DNA of 64,000 nt, taken from Rhodobacteraceae bacterium UBA6197. GTDB lineage: Bacteria > Pseudomonadota > Alphaproteobacteria > Rhodobacterales > Rhodobacteraceae. Position numbers and translations under genes: made by a program. Positions 24,808 to 33,560 of this stretch are shown in pieces (position 1 is the first letter of the stretch; the number at the start of each line of letters is the position of its first letter). The stretch covers positions 54,843 through 118,842 of the forward strand of contig DISZ01000013.1 of the NCBI GenBank assembly GCA_002422085.1. Direction: 5' to 3'. The notes beneath the pieces are model-generated. The model was not told where the DNA came from. It ran no database searches and was given only the letters and a program-made list of their open reading frames with translations.

Positions 24808-26256
24808 TCAGGCTGCCTGATCCACAAGCCGGGCGAGCGTCTCTTCGCGCCCCAGCGTCAGCATCATATCAAAAACACTGGGGGTCACCGTGCGCCCTGC
24901 CAGTGCCGCGCGTAGCGGTCCGGCCAGTTTGCCCAGACCCATTCCCCGGGCTTCGGCTACGGCGGCAACGGTGGCTTCCAGATCGTTCCGCGTCCAGCTA
25001 GCATTTTGCATCTGCGGCGTCAATTCCATCAGTATACCACGGGATACCGGATCAAGCGCCTTCTCGGCTTTCTCATCCAGATCCAGAGGGCGCGAAACCA
25101 GAACGAATCTAGCCTTTTCAATAAGATCCGTGAATGTCTTCGCGCGTTCTTTCAGGCAATACATGCCGCGCAGCAGCCCATCACGTTGCGTTTCAGTCAG
25201 GGCCGGCAGACCGGCGGCGCTTAGATATGCCTCAATTTCAGGCAGCAATTCTGCATCCGCACTGGCGGCGATGTGCTGGCCGCAAAGGTTTTCCAGCTTC
25301 TTGAAGTCGAGCCGTGCCGGAGCGCGCCCGATTCCCCCCAGATCGAACCATTCGCGCGCTTGGGAATCGGTGAAGAATTCGTCGTCGCCATGGCTCCAGC
25401 CCAGACGGGTCAGGTAGTTGCGCATCCCGGCAGCGGGGTAGCCCATCGCCTGATATTCCTCGAGCCCGACCGCGCCGTGGCGTTTGGACAGTTTCTTGCC
25501 ATCGGGGCCGTGGATCAGCGGGATATGGGCAAAGACCGGCACGTCCCAGCCCATTGCGTGATAGATCTGCACTTGCCGTGCGGCATTGGTCAGGTGGTCA
25601 TCCCCCCGGATCACATGGGTCACGCCCATATCGTGGTCATCGACGACCACAGCCAGCATATAGGTGGGTGTGCCATCAGAACGTAAACAAACCATGTCGT
25701 CCAGCTGGTCATTGCGGAAGGTGACCTCGCCCTGCACCTGATCGTCGATCACCGTGGCGCCCTCGCGCGGCGCTTTCAGCCGGATCACATAGGGCGCATC
25801 GGGGTGGCGGGCGGGGTCCACGTCACGCCATGGGCTTTGGTAAAGGGTCGATCGGCCCTCGGCGCGGGCGGCCTCGCGGAAGGATTCGATGTCGTCCTGG
25901 GTGGCAAAGCACTTGTAGGCATTGCCGCGCGCCAGCATTTCGCGCGCGACCTCGGCGTGACGGTCGCGGCCAGCGAACTGGCTGACAGCCTCGCCGTCCC
26001 AATCCAGCCCCAGCCAGGTCAGGCCCTTGAGAATGGCCGCGGTCGCTTCGGGGGTCGAGCGGTCGCGGTCGGTGTCTTCGATGCGCAGCAAGAACTTGCC
26101 ACCGCGACCGCGCGCATAGATCCAGTTGAACAGCGCCGTGCGCGCGCCACCGATATGCAGATAGCCAGTAGGCGAGGGCGCGAAACGGGTGACCACAGGG
26201 CGGGCTTGGGACGGGCGATCCTCGGCGGGGCGAGCTTGGGCGGTAGTGTCAGACAT
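24808..26256 (-). CDS. gltX: Glutamyl-tRNA synthetase
   Basis: 482 residues of a class I aminoacyl-tRNA synthetase: RFAPSPTGYLHIGGARTA carries the HIGH motif and KKLSKRHGA the KMSKS motif. It charges tRNA-Glu (and in many alphaproteobacteria tRNA-Gln, later amidated). The start MSDTTAQ at 26256 gives a normal family length plus a 20-residue tail; a longer open frame upstream runs into comEC's opposite strand and is not coding. It is divergent from comEC. Confidence 0.96.
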   Translation of the reverse strand: MSDTTAQARPAEDRPSQARPVVTRFAPSPTGYLHIGGARTALFNWIYARGRGGKFLLRIEDTDRDRSTPEATAAILKGLTWLGLDWDGEAVSQFAGRDRHAEVAREMLARGNAYKCFATQDDIESFREAARAEGRSTLYQSPWRDVDPARHPDAPYVIRLKAPREGATVIDDQVQGEVTFRNDQLDDMVCLRSDGTPTYMLAVVVDDHDMGVTHVIRGDDHLTNAARQVQIYHAMGWDVPVFAHIPLIHGPDGKKLSKRHGAVGLEEYQAMGYPAAGMRNYLTRLGWSHGDDEFFTDSQAREWFDLGGIGRAPARLDFKKLENLCGQHIAASADAELLPEIEAYLSAAGLPALTETQRDGLLRGMYCLKERAKTFTDLIEKARFVLVSRPLDLDEKAEKALDPVSRGILMELTPQMQNASWTRNDLEATVAAVAEARGMGLGKLAGPLRAALAGRTVTPSVFDMMLTLGREETLARLVDQAA

Positions 26257-26337
26257 CGGGCGCGTTAACCTTTCGGAAACCATAAGCCGGCTAGGCTTTG
26301 GCGTGATCCTTAGGCAAGGACGGGCGGAGAAACAAGC

Positions 26338-28491
26338 GTGGCAAACCTGTCCGACAGCATCATCGCGGATCCGATGCGCCCGTCGCGGGTGCGCGAACGC
26401 GGTGTCAGGATGCGCGCCGGCGTGGCGCGGGCGTTGTTCGGCGGGCTGTCGACGCCCCGCGCTGCGCTGATCGGGGCGCGGGTGGATCTGGCGCTGTGGG
26501 TGCCGATGGCGCTGTCGCTGGGGATCGGGGCGTATTTTCTGGCGCCGGTCGAGCCGGGGCCGCTGGTCTACGGCCCGGTGGCGCTGATCGCGCTGATTGG
26601 CGTGGCATTGTGGCGGGCAGGACCCGAGGCGGGGCAGTTTCTGGCGGCGCTGATGGCGCTGGCGGCTTGTGGCTTTTTGCTGGCAAGCGTGCGGACGCAT
26701 TCGGTTGCAGCGCCGGTGCTTGGCTACCGCTACTATGGCCCGGTCGAGGGGCGGATCATCCGCATTGACCGCTCGAGCCGTGACCGGATTCGGCTGACAC
26801 TGGATCAGGTAGTGCTGGACAACACCGCGCCCGCGCGCACGCCGGGGTTGGTGCGGGTCTCGCTTCAGGGTGACCAAAGCCGGCTTGAGGCGGAACCGGG
26901 GCTGCGGGTCATGCTGACCGCGCATCTGTCGCCGCCGGCCGGGCCCGCCGAACCGGGGGCCTATGACTTTCGTCGCTATGCGTGGTTTTCGGGGCTGGGG
27001 GCGGTGGGCTACACGCGCACGCCGGTGTTGGTGCTCGCGCCGCCCGACCCGTCAAACTGGCTTTTGGCCGGGCATCGCGCAAGGATGCGGCTGTCGGCGG
27101 CGTTGCAGGCGCAGATACCGGGGCAGGCGGGGGCGGTCGCTTCGGCGCTGCTGACGGGCGACCGCTCGGGCATTGCCGAGGCGACGAATGCCTCGATGCG
27201 GGCCTCGAACCTTTACCATATCGTGTCGATCTCGGGGCTGCATATGGGCATGCTGGCGGGATTTGTCTTTGCGATGGTGCGCTATGGGCTGGCGCTGGTC
27301 GGCACCGCGGCGCTCAGGCTTCCGGGCAAGAAGATCGCGGCGATGGTGGCACTGATCGCGGCCAGCTTCTATCTGTGGCTGGCGGGCCCCGAGGTGGCCA
27401 CACAGCGCGCCTATCTGATGGCGGCGGTGATGTTGATCGCGGTGCTTTTCGACCGTCGCGCCATCAGCCTGCGCACCGTGGCGATTGCAGCGATGCTCTT
27501 GTTGGTCGCCAAGCCTGAAAGCCTGACCGAGCCGGGGTTTCAGATGTCCTTCGGCGCGACGGTCGCGTTGATCCTGATCTACAAACCCTGGGCGCGGGTG
27601 CAGCCCCATGTGCCGGTGTTGCTGCGGCCGGTGGCCATGTTGCTGGTGTCTTCGCTGGCGGCGGGGTTCTCGACGTCGCCGATTGCGGCGGCTCATTTCA
27701 ACCGGATGTCGGAATACGGGCTGTTGGCAAACCTGCTGGCGGTGCCGGTGATGGGCACGCTGGTGATGCCTGCCGGCGTGATCGCGGCGTTGCTGGCGCC
27801 GTTCGGGCTGGCGGCTCCGGCGCTTTGGGTGATGGAAAAGGGCACCGTCTGGATGATCGCCGTGTCCGACTGGGTCGGTGGCATGGAGGGGGCGGTTATC
27901 GCCGTGCCCGCACCCGGTGCCGCCGTGTTGCCGCTAATGGCGATTGGCGCGATGGTTGCGGTGCTTGCGCGCGGGGCGGTGCGTACGGCGGCCTTGGCGC
28001 TGTTGCTGACCGCTTTCGCGCTATGGTGCCTGACGGTGCGCCCGGATCTGCTGATCTCGCCCGAGGCAGAGCTGGTTGGCTTGATGACGCCCGAGGGGCG
28101 GGCAATGTCGAAACCCGGCGCAGGCTTTGTGGCCGATAGCTGGCTGGAAGCCGATGGCGATACCGCCACCTTCACTGACGCGGCCGCGCGCGCGGCCTTT
28201 GCTGGTCCGAAAGGTTGGCGGACCGCCCGGTTCGGCCTGCAAGAGGTGGTGCATCTGACTGGCAAGACCGCCGCGGATCATCTGGCCGAAGTTTGCCATG
28301 ATGGCGCAATCGTCGTGCTGGCGGCCCGTGGCAAGAACCCGCCCGGCGATTGCGATCTTTACGACTTTGATCGCTTGCGCCAGACCGGCGCGGTGGCTTT
28401 CACCAGATCAGCCGGGCTTTTGCGGCGCGATACCTCTGCCGAAATGACCGGGGTCCGACCCTGGGCCCCCGCGGCGCGCCAACGATACTAG
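26338..28491 (+). CDS. comEC: ComEC/Rec2-family DNA-uptake channel protein
   Basis: 717 residues with many hydrophobic helices. An N-terminal OB-like domain (about 120-215, containing RIDRSSRDRIRLTLDQV) is followed by the competence domain with HIVSISGLHMGMLAG. The C-terminal hydrolase-like domain is short: the last roughly 130 residues lack the metal-binding HxHxD of full ComEC proteins. ComEC passes single-stranded DNA through the inner membrane during transformation. The start is GTG at 26338 behind GGCGGAGA. Being next to gltX and lexA is usual in this order. Confidence 0.88.
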   Translation: MANLSDSIIADPMRPSRVRERGVRMRAGVARALFGGLSTPRAALIGARVDLALWVPMALSLGIGAYFLAPVEPGPLVYGPVALIALIGVALWRAGPEAGQFLAALMALAACGFLLASVRTHSVAAPVLGYRYYGPVEGRIIRIDRSSRDRIRLTLDQVVLDNTAPARTPGLVRVSLQGDQSRLEAEPGLRVMLTAHLSPPAGPAEPGAYDFRRYAWFSGLGAVGYTRTPVLVLAPPDPSNWLLAGHRARMRLSAALQAQIPGQAGAVASALLTGDRSGIAEATNASMRASNLYHIVSISGLHMGMLAGFVFAMVRYGLALVGTAALRLPGKKIAAMVALIAASFYLWLAGPEVATQRAYLMAAVMLIAVLFDRRAISLRTVAIAAMLLLVAKPESLTEPGFQMSFGATVALILIYKPWARVQPHVPVLLRPVAMLLVSSLAAGFSTSPIAAAHFNRMSEYGLLANLLAVPVMGTLVMPAGVIAALLAPFGLAAPALWVMEKGTVWMIAVSDWVGGMEGAVIAVPAPGAAVLPLMAIGAMVAVLARGAVRTAALALLLTAFALWCLTVRPDLLISPEAELVGLMTPEGRAMSKPGAGFVADSWLEADGDTATFTDAAARAAFAGPKGWRTARFGLQEVVHLTGKTAADHLAEVCHDGAIVVLAARGKNPPGDCDLYDFDRLRQTGAVAFTRSAGLLRRDTSAEMTGVRPWAPAARQRY

Positions 28492-28553
28492 CGCATCCGC
28501 AGTTTTGGGTGAAACTGTCACGCCGTTTCGCCCGGCGACGACAGGTGAGGGGG

Positions 28554-29240
28554 CTAGTAGCTGCGGATCAAGCCGACCAGCCGGCCTTGCACCTTGACCT
28601 GATCGTCGCGCAAGATCCGCGTTTCATAGGCCGGGTTGGCGGCCTCAAGCGCGATCATCCCGTTCTTGCGACGAAAGCGCTTCAGCGTGGCTTCGTGCCC
28701 TTCGACCAGCGCCACGACGATGTCGCCGTTTTCGGCGGTATTCTGTTCGCGGATCACCACGATGTCGCCATCGTTGATCCCCGCATCAATCATCGAGTCG
28801 CCCTTGACCTCCAGCGCGTAATGCTGGCCGTGCCCCGACAGCATCGAGCCGGGCACCGAAACGTGGTGCGAAACCTCCGAGATCGCCTCGATCGGAACCC
28901 CGGCGGCAATGCGCCCCATCACCGGCAATTCCATCGCATGAGCCGGCTCGACCGGGATCGCGCCACGCGGTGCATCGGCCCGGTCGCCCTGAATGAGGCG
29001 CGGCGAAAAGCCGGGGCGCTCCATCGCTTCGGGCAGCTTCACGATCTCGATTGCGCGGGCCCGATGGGCAAGGCGGCGGATGAAGCCACGCTCTTCCAGC
29101 GCGGTGATCAGCCGGTGAATGCCAGACTTTGAACGCAGGTCCAAAGCCACTTTCATCTCATCGAATGAGGGTGGAACACCGTCGCGCTGTGTGCGCTTTT
29201 GGATGAAGTCCAGCAATTCCAATTGTTTGCGTGTCAGCAT
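28554..29240 (-). CDS. lexA: LexA repressor
   Basis: 228 residues: an N-terminal winged helix (about 1-65), the cleavage site Ala113-Gly114 in GRIAAGVP, and the Ser149 (KGDSMID) and Lys187 (TLKRF) protease dyad. It represses the SOS regulon and cuts itself when RecA is activated. Overlapping SOS boxes at 29272-29297 show autoregulation. It lies 80 bp downstream of moeA on the same strand. Confidence 0.96.
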   Translation of the reverse strand: MLTRKQLELLDFIQKRTQRDGVPPSFDEMKVALDLRSKSGIHRLITALEERGFIRRLAHRARAIEIVKLPEAMERPGFSPRLIQGDRADAPRGAIPVEPAHAMELPVMGRIAAGVPIEAISEVSHHVSVPGSMLSGHGQHYALEVKGDSMIDAGINDGDIVVIREQNTAENGDIVVALVEGHEATLKRFRRKNGMIALEAANPAYETRILRDDQVKVQGRLVGLIRSY

Positions 29241-29271
29241 CGATTCACCTCCGGCAGTGGGCCGCCCCCGC

Positions 29272-29297
29272 GTTCCGGTAAAGTTCTATCCGCGTTC
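29272..29297. promoter_or_regulatory. Two overlapping alphaproteobacterial SOS (LexA) boxes
   Basis: GTTC occurs at 29272-29275, 29283-29286 and 29294-29297, with exactly 7 bases between successive copies. This makes two overlapping GTTC-N7-GTTC boxes sharing the middle GTTC. They lie 31 bp upstream of the lexA start codon. Confidence 0.9.
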
Positions 29298-29320
29298 CCG
29301 TTTCGTGTCAACGGCTTGGC

Positions 29321-30514
29321 TCAGATCGGCAGATATTCCACGGTTTCACCGGCCTTGCGCGGACCATCGCCCAAGGGGCGGATCAGCAGCGCATCGGCTT
29401 CGGACAATAACCGCAACAATGCCGAGTCCTGCATTGCGAACGGGGTGATCCGGGGCAGGGCGTCGCCCTCTGACAGACGGGCGCGCATGTAATGTGTGCG
29501 CGTCCCGGTTGGGCCGACATCGGCGCCGAGCACCGCTTTTCGGGTGGGATGCACCCTGCGCGGATCCAAGCTCAGCCCCTGCATCGCCGCCAGCAGCGGC
29601 AACATGAACAGATGCGCGCAAACGATGGCTGCGACCGGGTTTCCGGGCAGGCCCAGCATCGCGGCGTGGCCCATCTTGCCGGCCATCAGCGGCTTTCCCG
29701 GCCGCATCGAGATCTTGTAGAACGACCGCTCCAGCCCCAGATCGGCGGCGACCTTGCCCACCAGATCGTGGTCGCCAACCGAGGCACCGCCCGAGGTGAC
29801 GATCAGGTCGGCCCCCTCGGCCAGACCAAAGACAAAGCGCAGGCTGTCTTCGGTATCGCGCGCGATAGGCAGCATCCGCGCCTCGGCGCCGGCCTCGCGG
29901 GCCAAAGCCGCCAGCGCGAACGAATTGGAACACAGGATCTGGTCGGGGCCGGGGTTTTCACCCGGCATGACCAATTCGTCGCCGGTGGCGATGATCGCCA
30001 CCACCGGGCGGCGCGCCACCGTGACGCGATCGACGTTCATCGCGGCCAAGAGGCCAAGCTCTTTGGCGCCCAGCCGGCGCGGGGCCGCAAGGCTGTCGCC
30101 GATGCCGAAATCCGAGCCCATCGGCCGGATGTTGTCGTGGTTGTCGAGCGTGCTGCCCAAGGTAAGGCGGTCGCCGCTGCGGGTGGTGTTTTCCTGGATC
30201 ACCACCACTTGCGCCCCCGTCGGCACCGGCGCGCCGGTGAATATGCGCACCGCCTGACCGGGAACGATCGCGCCTGCAAAGCTGCGGCCCGCGGCGGCCT
30301 CGCCGATCACTGTCAGCTCTTGGCCGGGGTGATGATCGACGGCGCAAAGCGCATAGCCGTCCATCGTCGCGGCCGCAAAGGGGGGTTGGTTCAGACCGGC
30401 CAAGGCATCGGCAGCCAAGGTGCGGCCAAGAGCGTCGCGCAGCGCCAGATCTTCGGAAACGACCGGCTGGGCGAGGGCCAGAACCTTGGCCAGTGCATCT
30501 TCAACCGAAATCAT
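29321..30514 (-). CDS. moeA: MoeA, molybdopterin molybdenumtransferase
   Basis: 397 residues with the MoeA signatures MDGYALCA, IFTGAPVPTGAQVVV and SGGASVGDHDLV. It inserts molybdate into adenylylated molybdopterin. It overlaps moaC by four bases (ATGA), so the two are translationally coupled. SoxC is one molybdopterin enzyme in this window that needs the product. Confidence 0.95.
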   Translation of the reverse strand: MISVEDALAKVLALAQPVVSEDLALRDALGRTLAADALAGLNQPPFAAATMDGYALCAVDHHPGQELTVIGEAAAGRSFAGAIVPGQAVRIFTGAPVPTGAQVVVIQENTTRSGDRLTLGSTLDNHDNIRPMGSDFGIGDSLAAPRRLGAKELGLLAAMNVDRVTVARRPVVAIIATGDELVMPGENPGPDQILCSNSFALAALAREAGAEARMLPIARDTEDSLRFVFGLAEGADLIVTSGGASVGDHDLVGKVAADLGLERSFYKISMRPGKPLMAGKMGHAAMLGLPGNPVAAIVCAHLFMLPLLAAMQGLSLDPRRVHPTRKAVLGADVGPTGTRTHYMRARLSEGDALPRITPFAMQDSALLRLLSEADALLIRPLGDGPRKAGETVEYLPI

Positions 30515-30987
30515 AGCTTTACCTCGTAACGTCCTGATTTTCCGCCATCTTTCAAGGTTATGCGAATGCCCTCGATACGCATGGATTTTTCAGCGGCCTT
30601 GAGCATGTCATAGACCGTCAGGGCCGCCACGCTGACCGCTGTCAGCGCCTCCATTTCAACGCCGGTCTGGCCTGCTGTCTTGACCGTGGCGGTGATCCGC
30701 ACCCCCGGCAGGGCCGCATCGGCGGTCAGATCCAGCGTCACCTTGGTGATCGGCAGCGGGTGGCACAGCGGGATCAGATCGGCGGCCCGTTTGGCCGCCA
30801 TGATCCCGGCCACGCGCGCAATGCCCAGCACATCGCCCTTTTTCGAGGTGCCGGCCATGACCAGCGCGAGCGTGTCGGGGGCCATGACGACACAGCCCTC
30901 GGCGGTGGCGATGCGCGCGGTCACCGCCTTGTCCGAGACATCGACCATATGTGCCTTGCCCTGGTCGTCGAAATGGGTCAGCGGCAT
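30511..30987 (-). CDS. moaC: MoaC, cyclic pyranopterin monophosphate synthase
   Basis: 158 residues with PLCHPLPI and VEMEALTAVSVAALTVYDM, the conserved MoaC active-site regions. It makes cyclic pyranopterin monophosphate in molybdopterin synthesis together with MoaA. It overlaps trpC by ten bases and moeA by four, placing cofactor genes at the end of the trpGDC operon. Confidence 0.96.
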   Translation of the reverse strand: MPLTHFDDQGKAHMVDVSDKAVTARIATAEGCVVMAPDTLALVMAGTSKKGDVLGIARVAGIMAAKRAADLIPLCHPLPITKVTLDLTADAALPGVRITATVKTAGQTGVEMEALTAVSVAALTVYDMLKAAEKSMRIEGIRITLKDGGKSGRYEVKL

Positions 30988-31772
30988 GGTTCCTCCAGCA
31001 ATAGGCGGGTTGCGGCGGCGACATCGGCCTGACGCATCAGGCTTTCGCCGATCAGAAAGCGACGTGCGCCCACCTTGGCCATCGCGGCCAGATCGGCGGG
31101 GCTGAACAACCCGCTTTCACAGACCAGATCGCGCCCCTCGGGAACATGCGGTGCGAGGTCGCGGGTCACATCCAGCGTCACCTCGAATGTCTTGAGGTTG
31201 CGGTTGTTGACCCCGATCATCGGCGAATTCAGCGTCAATGCCCGGTCGAGCTCGGCCCGGTTGTGGACCTCGATCAGCGCGTCCATGCCCCAATGCAGCG
31301 CGGCGGCCTCCAGCTCATGGGCCAGCGCGTCATCGACAGACGCCAGGATGATGAGGATGCAATCGGCGCCCCAGGCGCGAGCCTCGGCGACCTGATAGGT
31401 GTCATAGAGAAAATCCTTGCGCAACACCGGCAGCGCGCAGGCGTCCCGCGCCGCGACCAGATAGCCGGGTGCACCCTGAAAGCTGGGGCCATCGGTCAGC
31501 ACCGACAGGCAGGCCGCGCCGCCCTCGGCATAGGCCCGCGCCAGTGCAGGCGGATCAAAGTCGGGGCGGATCAGGCCTTTCGAGGGGCTGGCCTTCTTGA
31601 TTTCGGCAATCAGCCCGTAGCCGGTGGCCGCCTTGCGGGCCAGGGCGGCGGCAAAGCCGCGCACCGGGGCCGCCGCGCGCGCTTCGGCCTCGATGGCCGA
31701 AAGTGGGCGGGCCTTTCGGGCCGCCGCGATCTCGGTCAGCTTGTAGGCCTTGATCTGGTCGAGAATGTCCAT
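30978..31772 (-). CDS. trpC: Indole-3-glycerol-phosphate synthase
   Basis: 264 residues with IAEIKKASPSKGLIRPDFDP and the VLRKDFLYD and GVNNRNLKTFEV motifs of TrpC. It forms the indole ring in tryptophan synthesis. The ATG at 31772 follows GAAGGAA; the upstream Met at 31796 has no site. It lies 41 bp after trpD. Confidence 0.96.
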   Translation of the reverse strand: MDILDQIKAYKLTEIAAARKARPLSAIEAEARAAAPVRGFAAALARKAATGYGLIAEIKKASPSKGLIRPDFDPPALARAYAEGGAACLSVLTDGPSFQGAPGYLVAARDACALPVLRKDFLYDTYQVAEARAWGADCILIILASVDDALAHELEAAALHWGMDALIEVHNRAELDRALTLNSPMIGVNNRNLKTFEVTLDVTRDLAPHVPEGRDLVCESGLFSPADLAAMAKVGARRFLIGESLMRQADVAAATRLLLEEPCR

Positions 31773-31813
31773 CCGTGTTTCCTTCAAGTGGCCCAAGCGC
31801 GCCCCGTTCGGGT

Positions 31814-32821
31814 CTAGCCGGTGATCCGGCGCAGGGCCTCGAGCTTGGCCTTGGCGGCGCCGCTGTCGAGGCTCTCGGTGGCCAGTGCGACACCCTCTTT
31901 CAGGTCAGCGGCCTTTTCGGCCACGATCAGCGCGGCGGCGGCGTTCAGCAGCACGGCATCGCGGTAAGCGCCCTTTGCTCCGTCCAGAAGCGCCGCAAAC
32001 GCCTTTGCGTTCTGTTCCGGTTCGCCGCCGATCACCGCCTCGAACGGGTGCACCGGCAGCCCCGCCTCTTCGGGGTGGATCTCGAATTCATGCACGGCGC
32101 CATTTTCCAGCGCGGCAACCCAGCTGATCCCGGCGATCGAGATTTCGTCGGTGCCGTCCGAGCCGTGCACGAGCCAAGCCCGATCCGACCCGAGTGCCGC
32201 CAGAACCTCGGCCATCGGCCGGATCCAGGCGCGCGAAAACGTGCCGGTAAGCTGGCGTTTGACACCGGCGGGATTGGTCAGCGGACCCAGCAGGTTGAAC
32301 AGGGTGCGGGTGCCCAGCTCGGCGCGGGTCGGCATCACATGGCGGATCGCGGGGTGGTGCATCGGCGCCATCATGAAGGCGATTCCGGCCTCGGCCAGGG
32401 CGCGTTCGGCGACCTCGGCACCTTGCATAACGTTCAGCCCCAGCGCGGTCAGCGCATCCGCCGCCCCTGATTTGGAGCTGAGGTTGCGGTTGCCGTGCTT
32501 GGCGACCGGCACCCCGGCGCCGGCAACCACAAAGGCGGTGGCGGTTGAAATGTTCAGCGTGCCCTTGCCATCGCCGCCGGTGCCGACGATGTCCATCGCC
32601 CCTTCGGGCGCGCGCACGGCGTTGCATTTGGCGCGCATCACCCGCGCGGCGGCGGCGATTTCATCGACGGTTTCGCCGCGCACCCGCAGCGCCATCAGCA
32701 GCCCGCCCATCTGGCTGGGCGTGGCGGCCCCCTCGAACAGCGCCTCAAAGGCAGCTTCGGCCTCGGCGGTGGTCAGGGGGCGTTCGGCGGCAATGCCGAT
32801 CAGGGGGCGGATATCGCTCAT
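31814..32821 (-). CDS. trpD: Anthranilate phosphoribosyltransferase
   Basis: 335 residues with the GTGGDGKGTLNIST phosphoribosyl-pyrophosphate-binding motif and KHGNRNLSSKSGAADALTALG. It transfers ribose phosphate to anthranilate. It overlaps trpG by four bases and has the family's usual length. Confidence 0.96.
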   Translation of the reverse strand: MSDIRPLIGIAAERPLTTAEAEAAFEALFEGAATPSQMGGLLMALRVRGETVDEIAAAARVMRAKCNAVRAPEGAMDIVGTGGDGKGTLNISTATAFVVAGAGVPVAKHGNRNLSSKSGAADALTALGLNVMQGAEVAERALAEAGIAFMMAPMHHPAIRHVMPTRAELGTRTLFNLLGPLTNPAGVKRQLTGTFSRAWIRPMAEVLAALGSDRAWLVHGSDGTDEISIAGISWVAALENGAVHEFEIHPEEAGLPVHPFEAVIGGEPEQNAKAFAALLDGAKGAYRDAVLLNAAAALIVAEKAADLKEGVALATESLDSGAAKAKLEALRRITG

Positions 32822-33411
32822 GCGGCGGCCTTTGCGGTGATCCCGGCCAAGGTCAGGAAGTTGCGGATCAAATGGTGACCGTGTTCCGAGGCAATCGATT
32901 CCGGGTGAAACTGCACCCCCTCGATCGGTTTTTCGCGGTGGCGCAGCCCCATGATGATGCCGTCGTCCAGCGCGGCGGTGATCTCAAGACAGTCGGGAAG
33001 GGTCGCGCGTTCAACGATCAGGCTGTGATAGCGCGTTGCCAGAAACGGGCTGGGCAGATCGGCAAAGACACCTTTGCCCTCGTGATGTATCAGGCCCATC
33101 TTGCCATGCACGATTTCTGGCGCGCGCACGACATGGCCGCCAAAAGCCTCGCCGATGGTCTGATGGCCAAGACAGACACCCAGCAGCGGCAGCCCGGCCT
33201 CGGCGGCGGCCAGTGTCAGCGGCAGGCAGATCCCGGCCTGCGCCGGATCACAAGGGCCGGGTGACAGCACGATCGCCTGCGCGCCCATGCCCATGGCCTC
33301 TTGCACATCCAGCGCATCGTTGCGGCGGACCACGACATCGGCCCCCAGCTCGCCAAAATAATGCACAAGGTTATAGGTGAAACTGTCGTAATTATCGATC
33401 AAGAGCAGCAT
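32818..33411 (-). CDS. trpG: Anthranilate synthase component II (glutamine amidotransferase)
   Basis: 197 residues starting MLLLIDNYDSFTYNLVHYF, with the nucleophile in GVCLGHQ and the HPES triad end. It feeds ammonia to TrpE, encoded at 35761-37272 on the same strand, and may also serve p-aminobenzoate synthesis. The start at 33411 gives the conserved N-terminus. A deacetylase-like gene on the other strand separates it from trpE, an arrangement usual in this order. Confidence 0.95.
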   Translation of the reverse strand: MLLLIDNYDSFTYNLVHYFGELGADVVVRRNDALDVQEAMGMGAQAIVLSPGPCDPAQAGICLPLTLAAAEAGLPLLGVCLGHQTIGEAFGGHVVRAPEIVHGKMGLIHHEGKGVFADLPSPFLATRYHSLIVERATLPDCLEITAALDDGIIMGLRHREKPIEGVQFHPESIASEHGHHLIRNFLTLAGITAKAAA

Positions 33412-33560
33412 CGGCCCGCATTTCCCGTGGTCGGCCGGATTCAGGGGGTGAACCGGGCTTTTCGTCGGGCTATAGATGGTCAGAGCCACGCGCCCGGGTC
33501 AAGGGCGAAGGGCAGTATTTGCCCGGCCAAAGGTCGGGGGAAACAGATTTGGGGGCAGAC

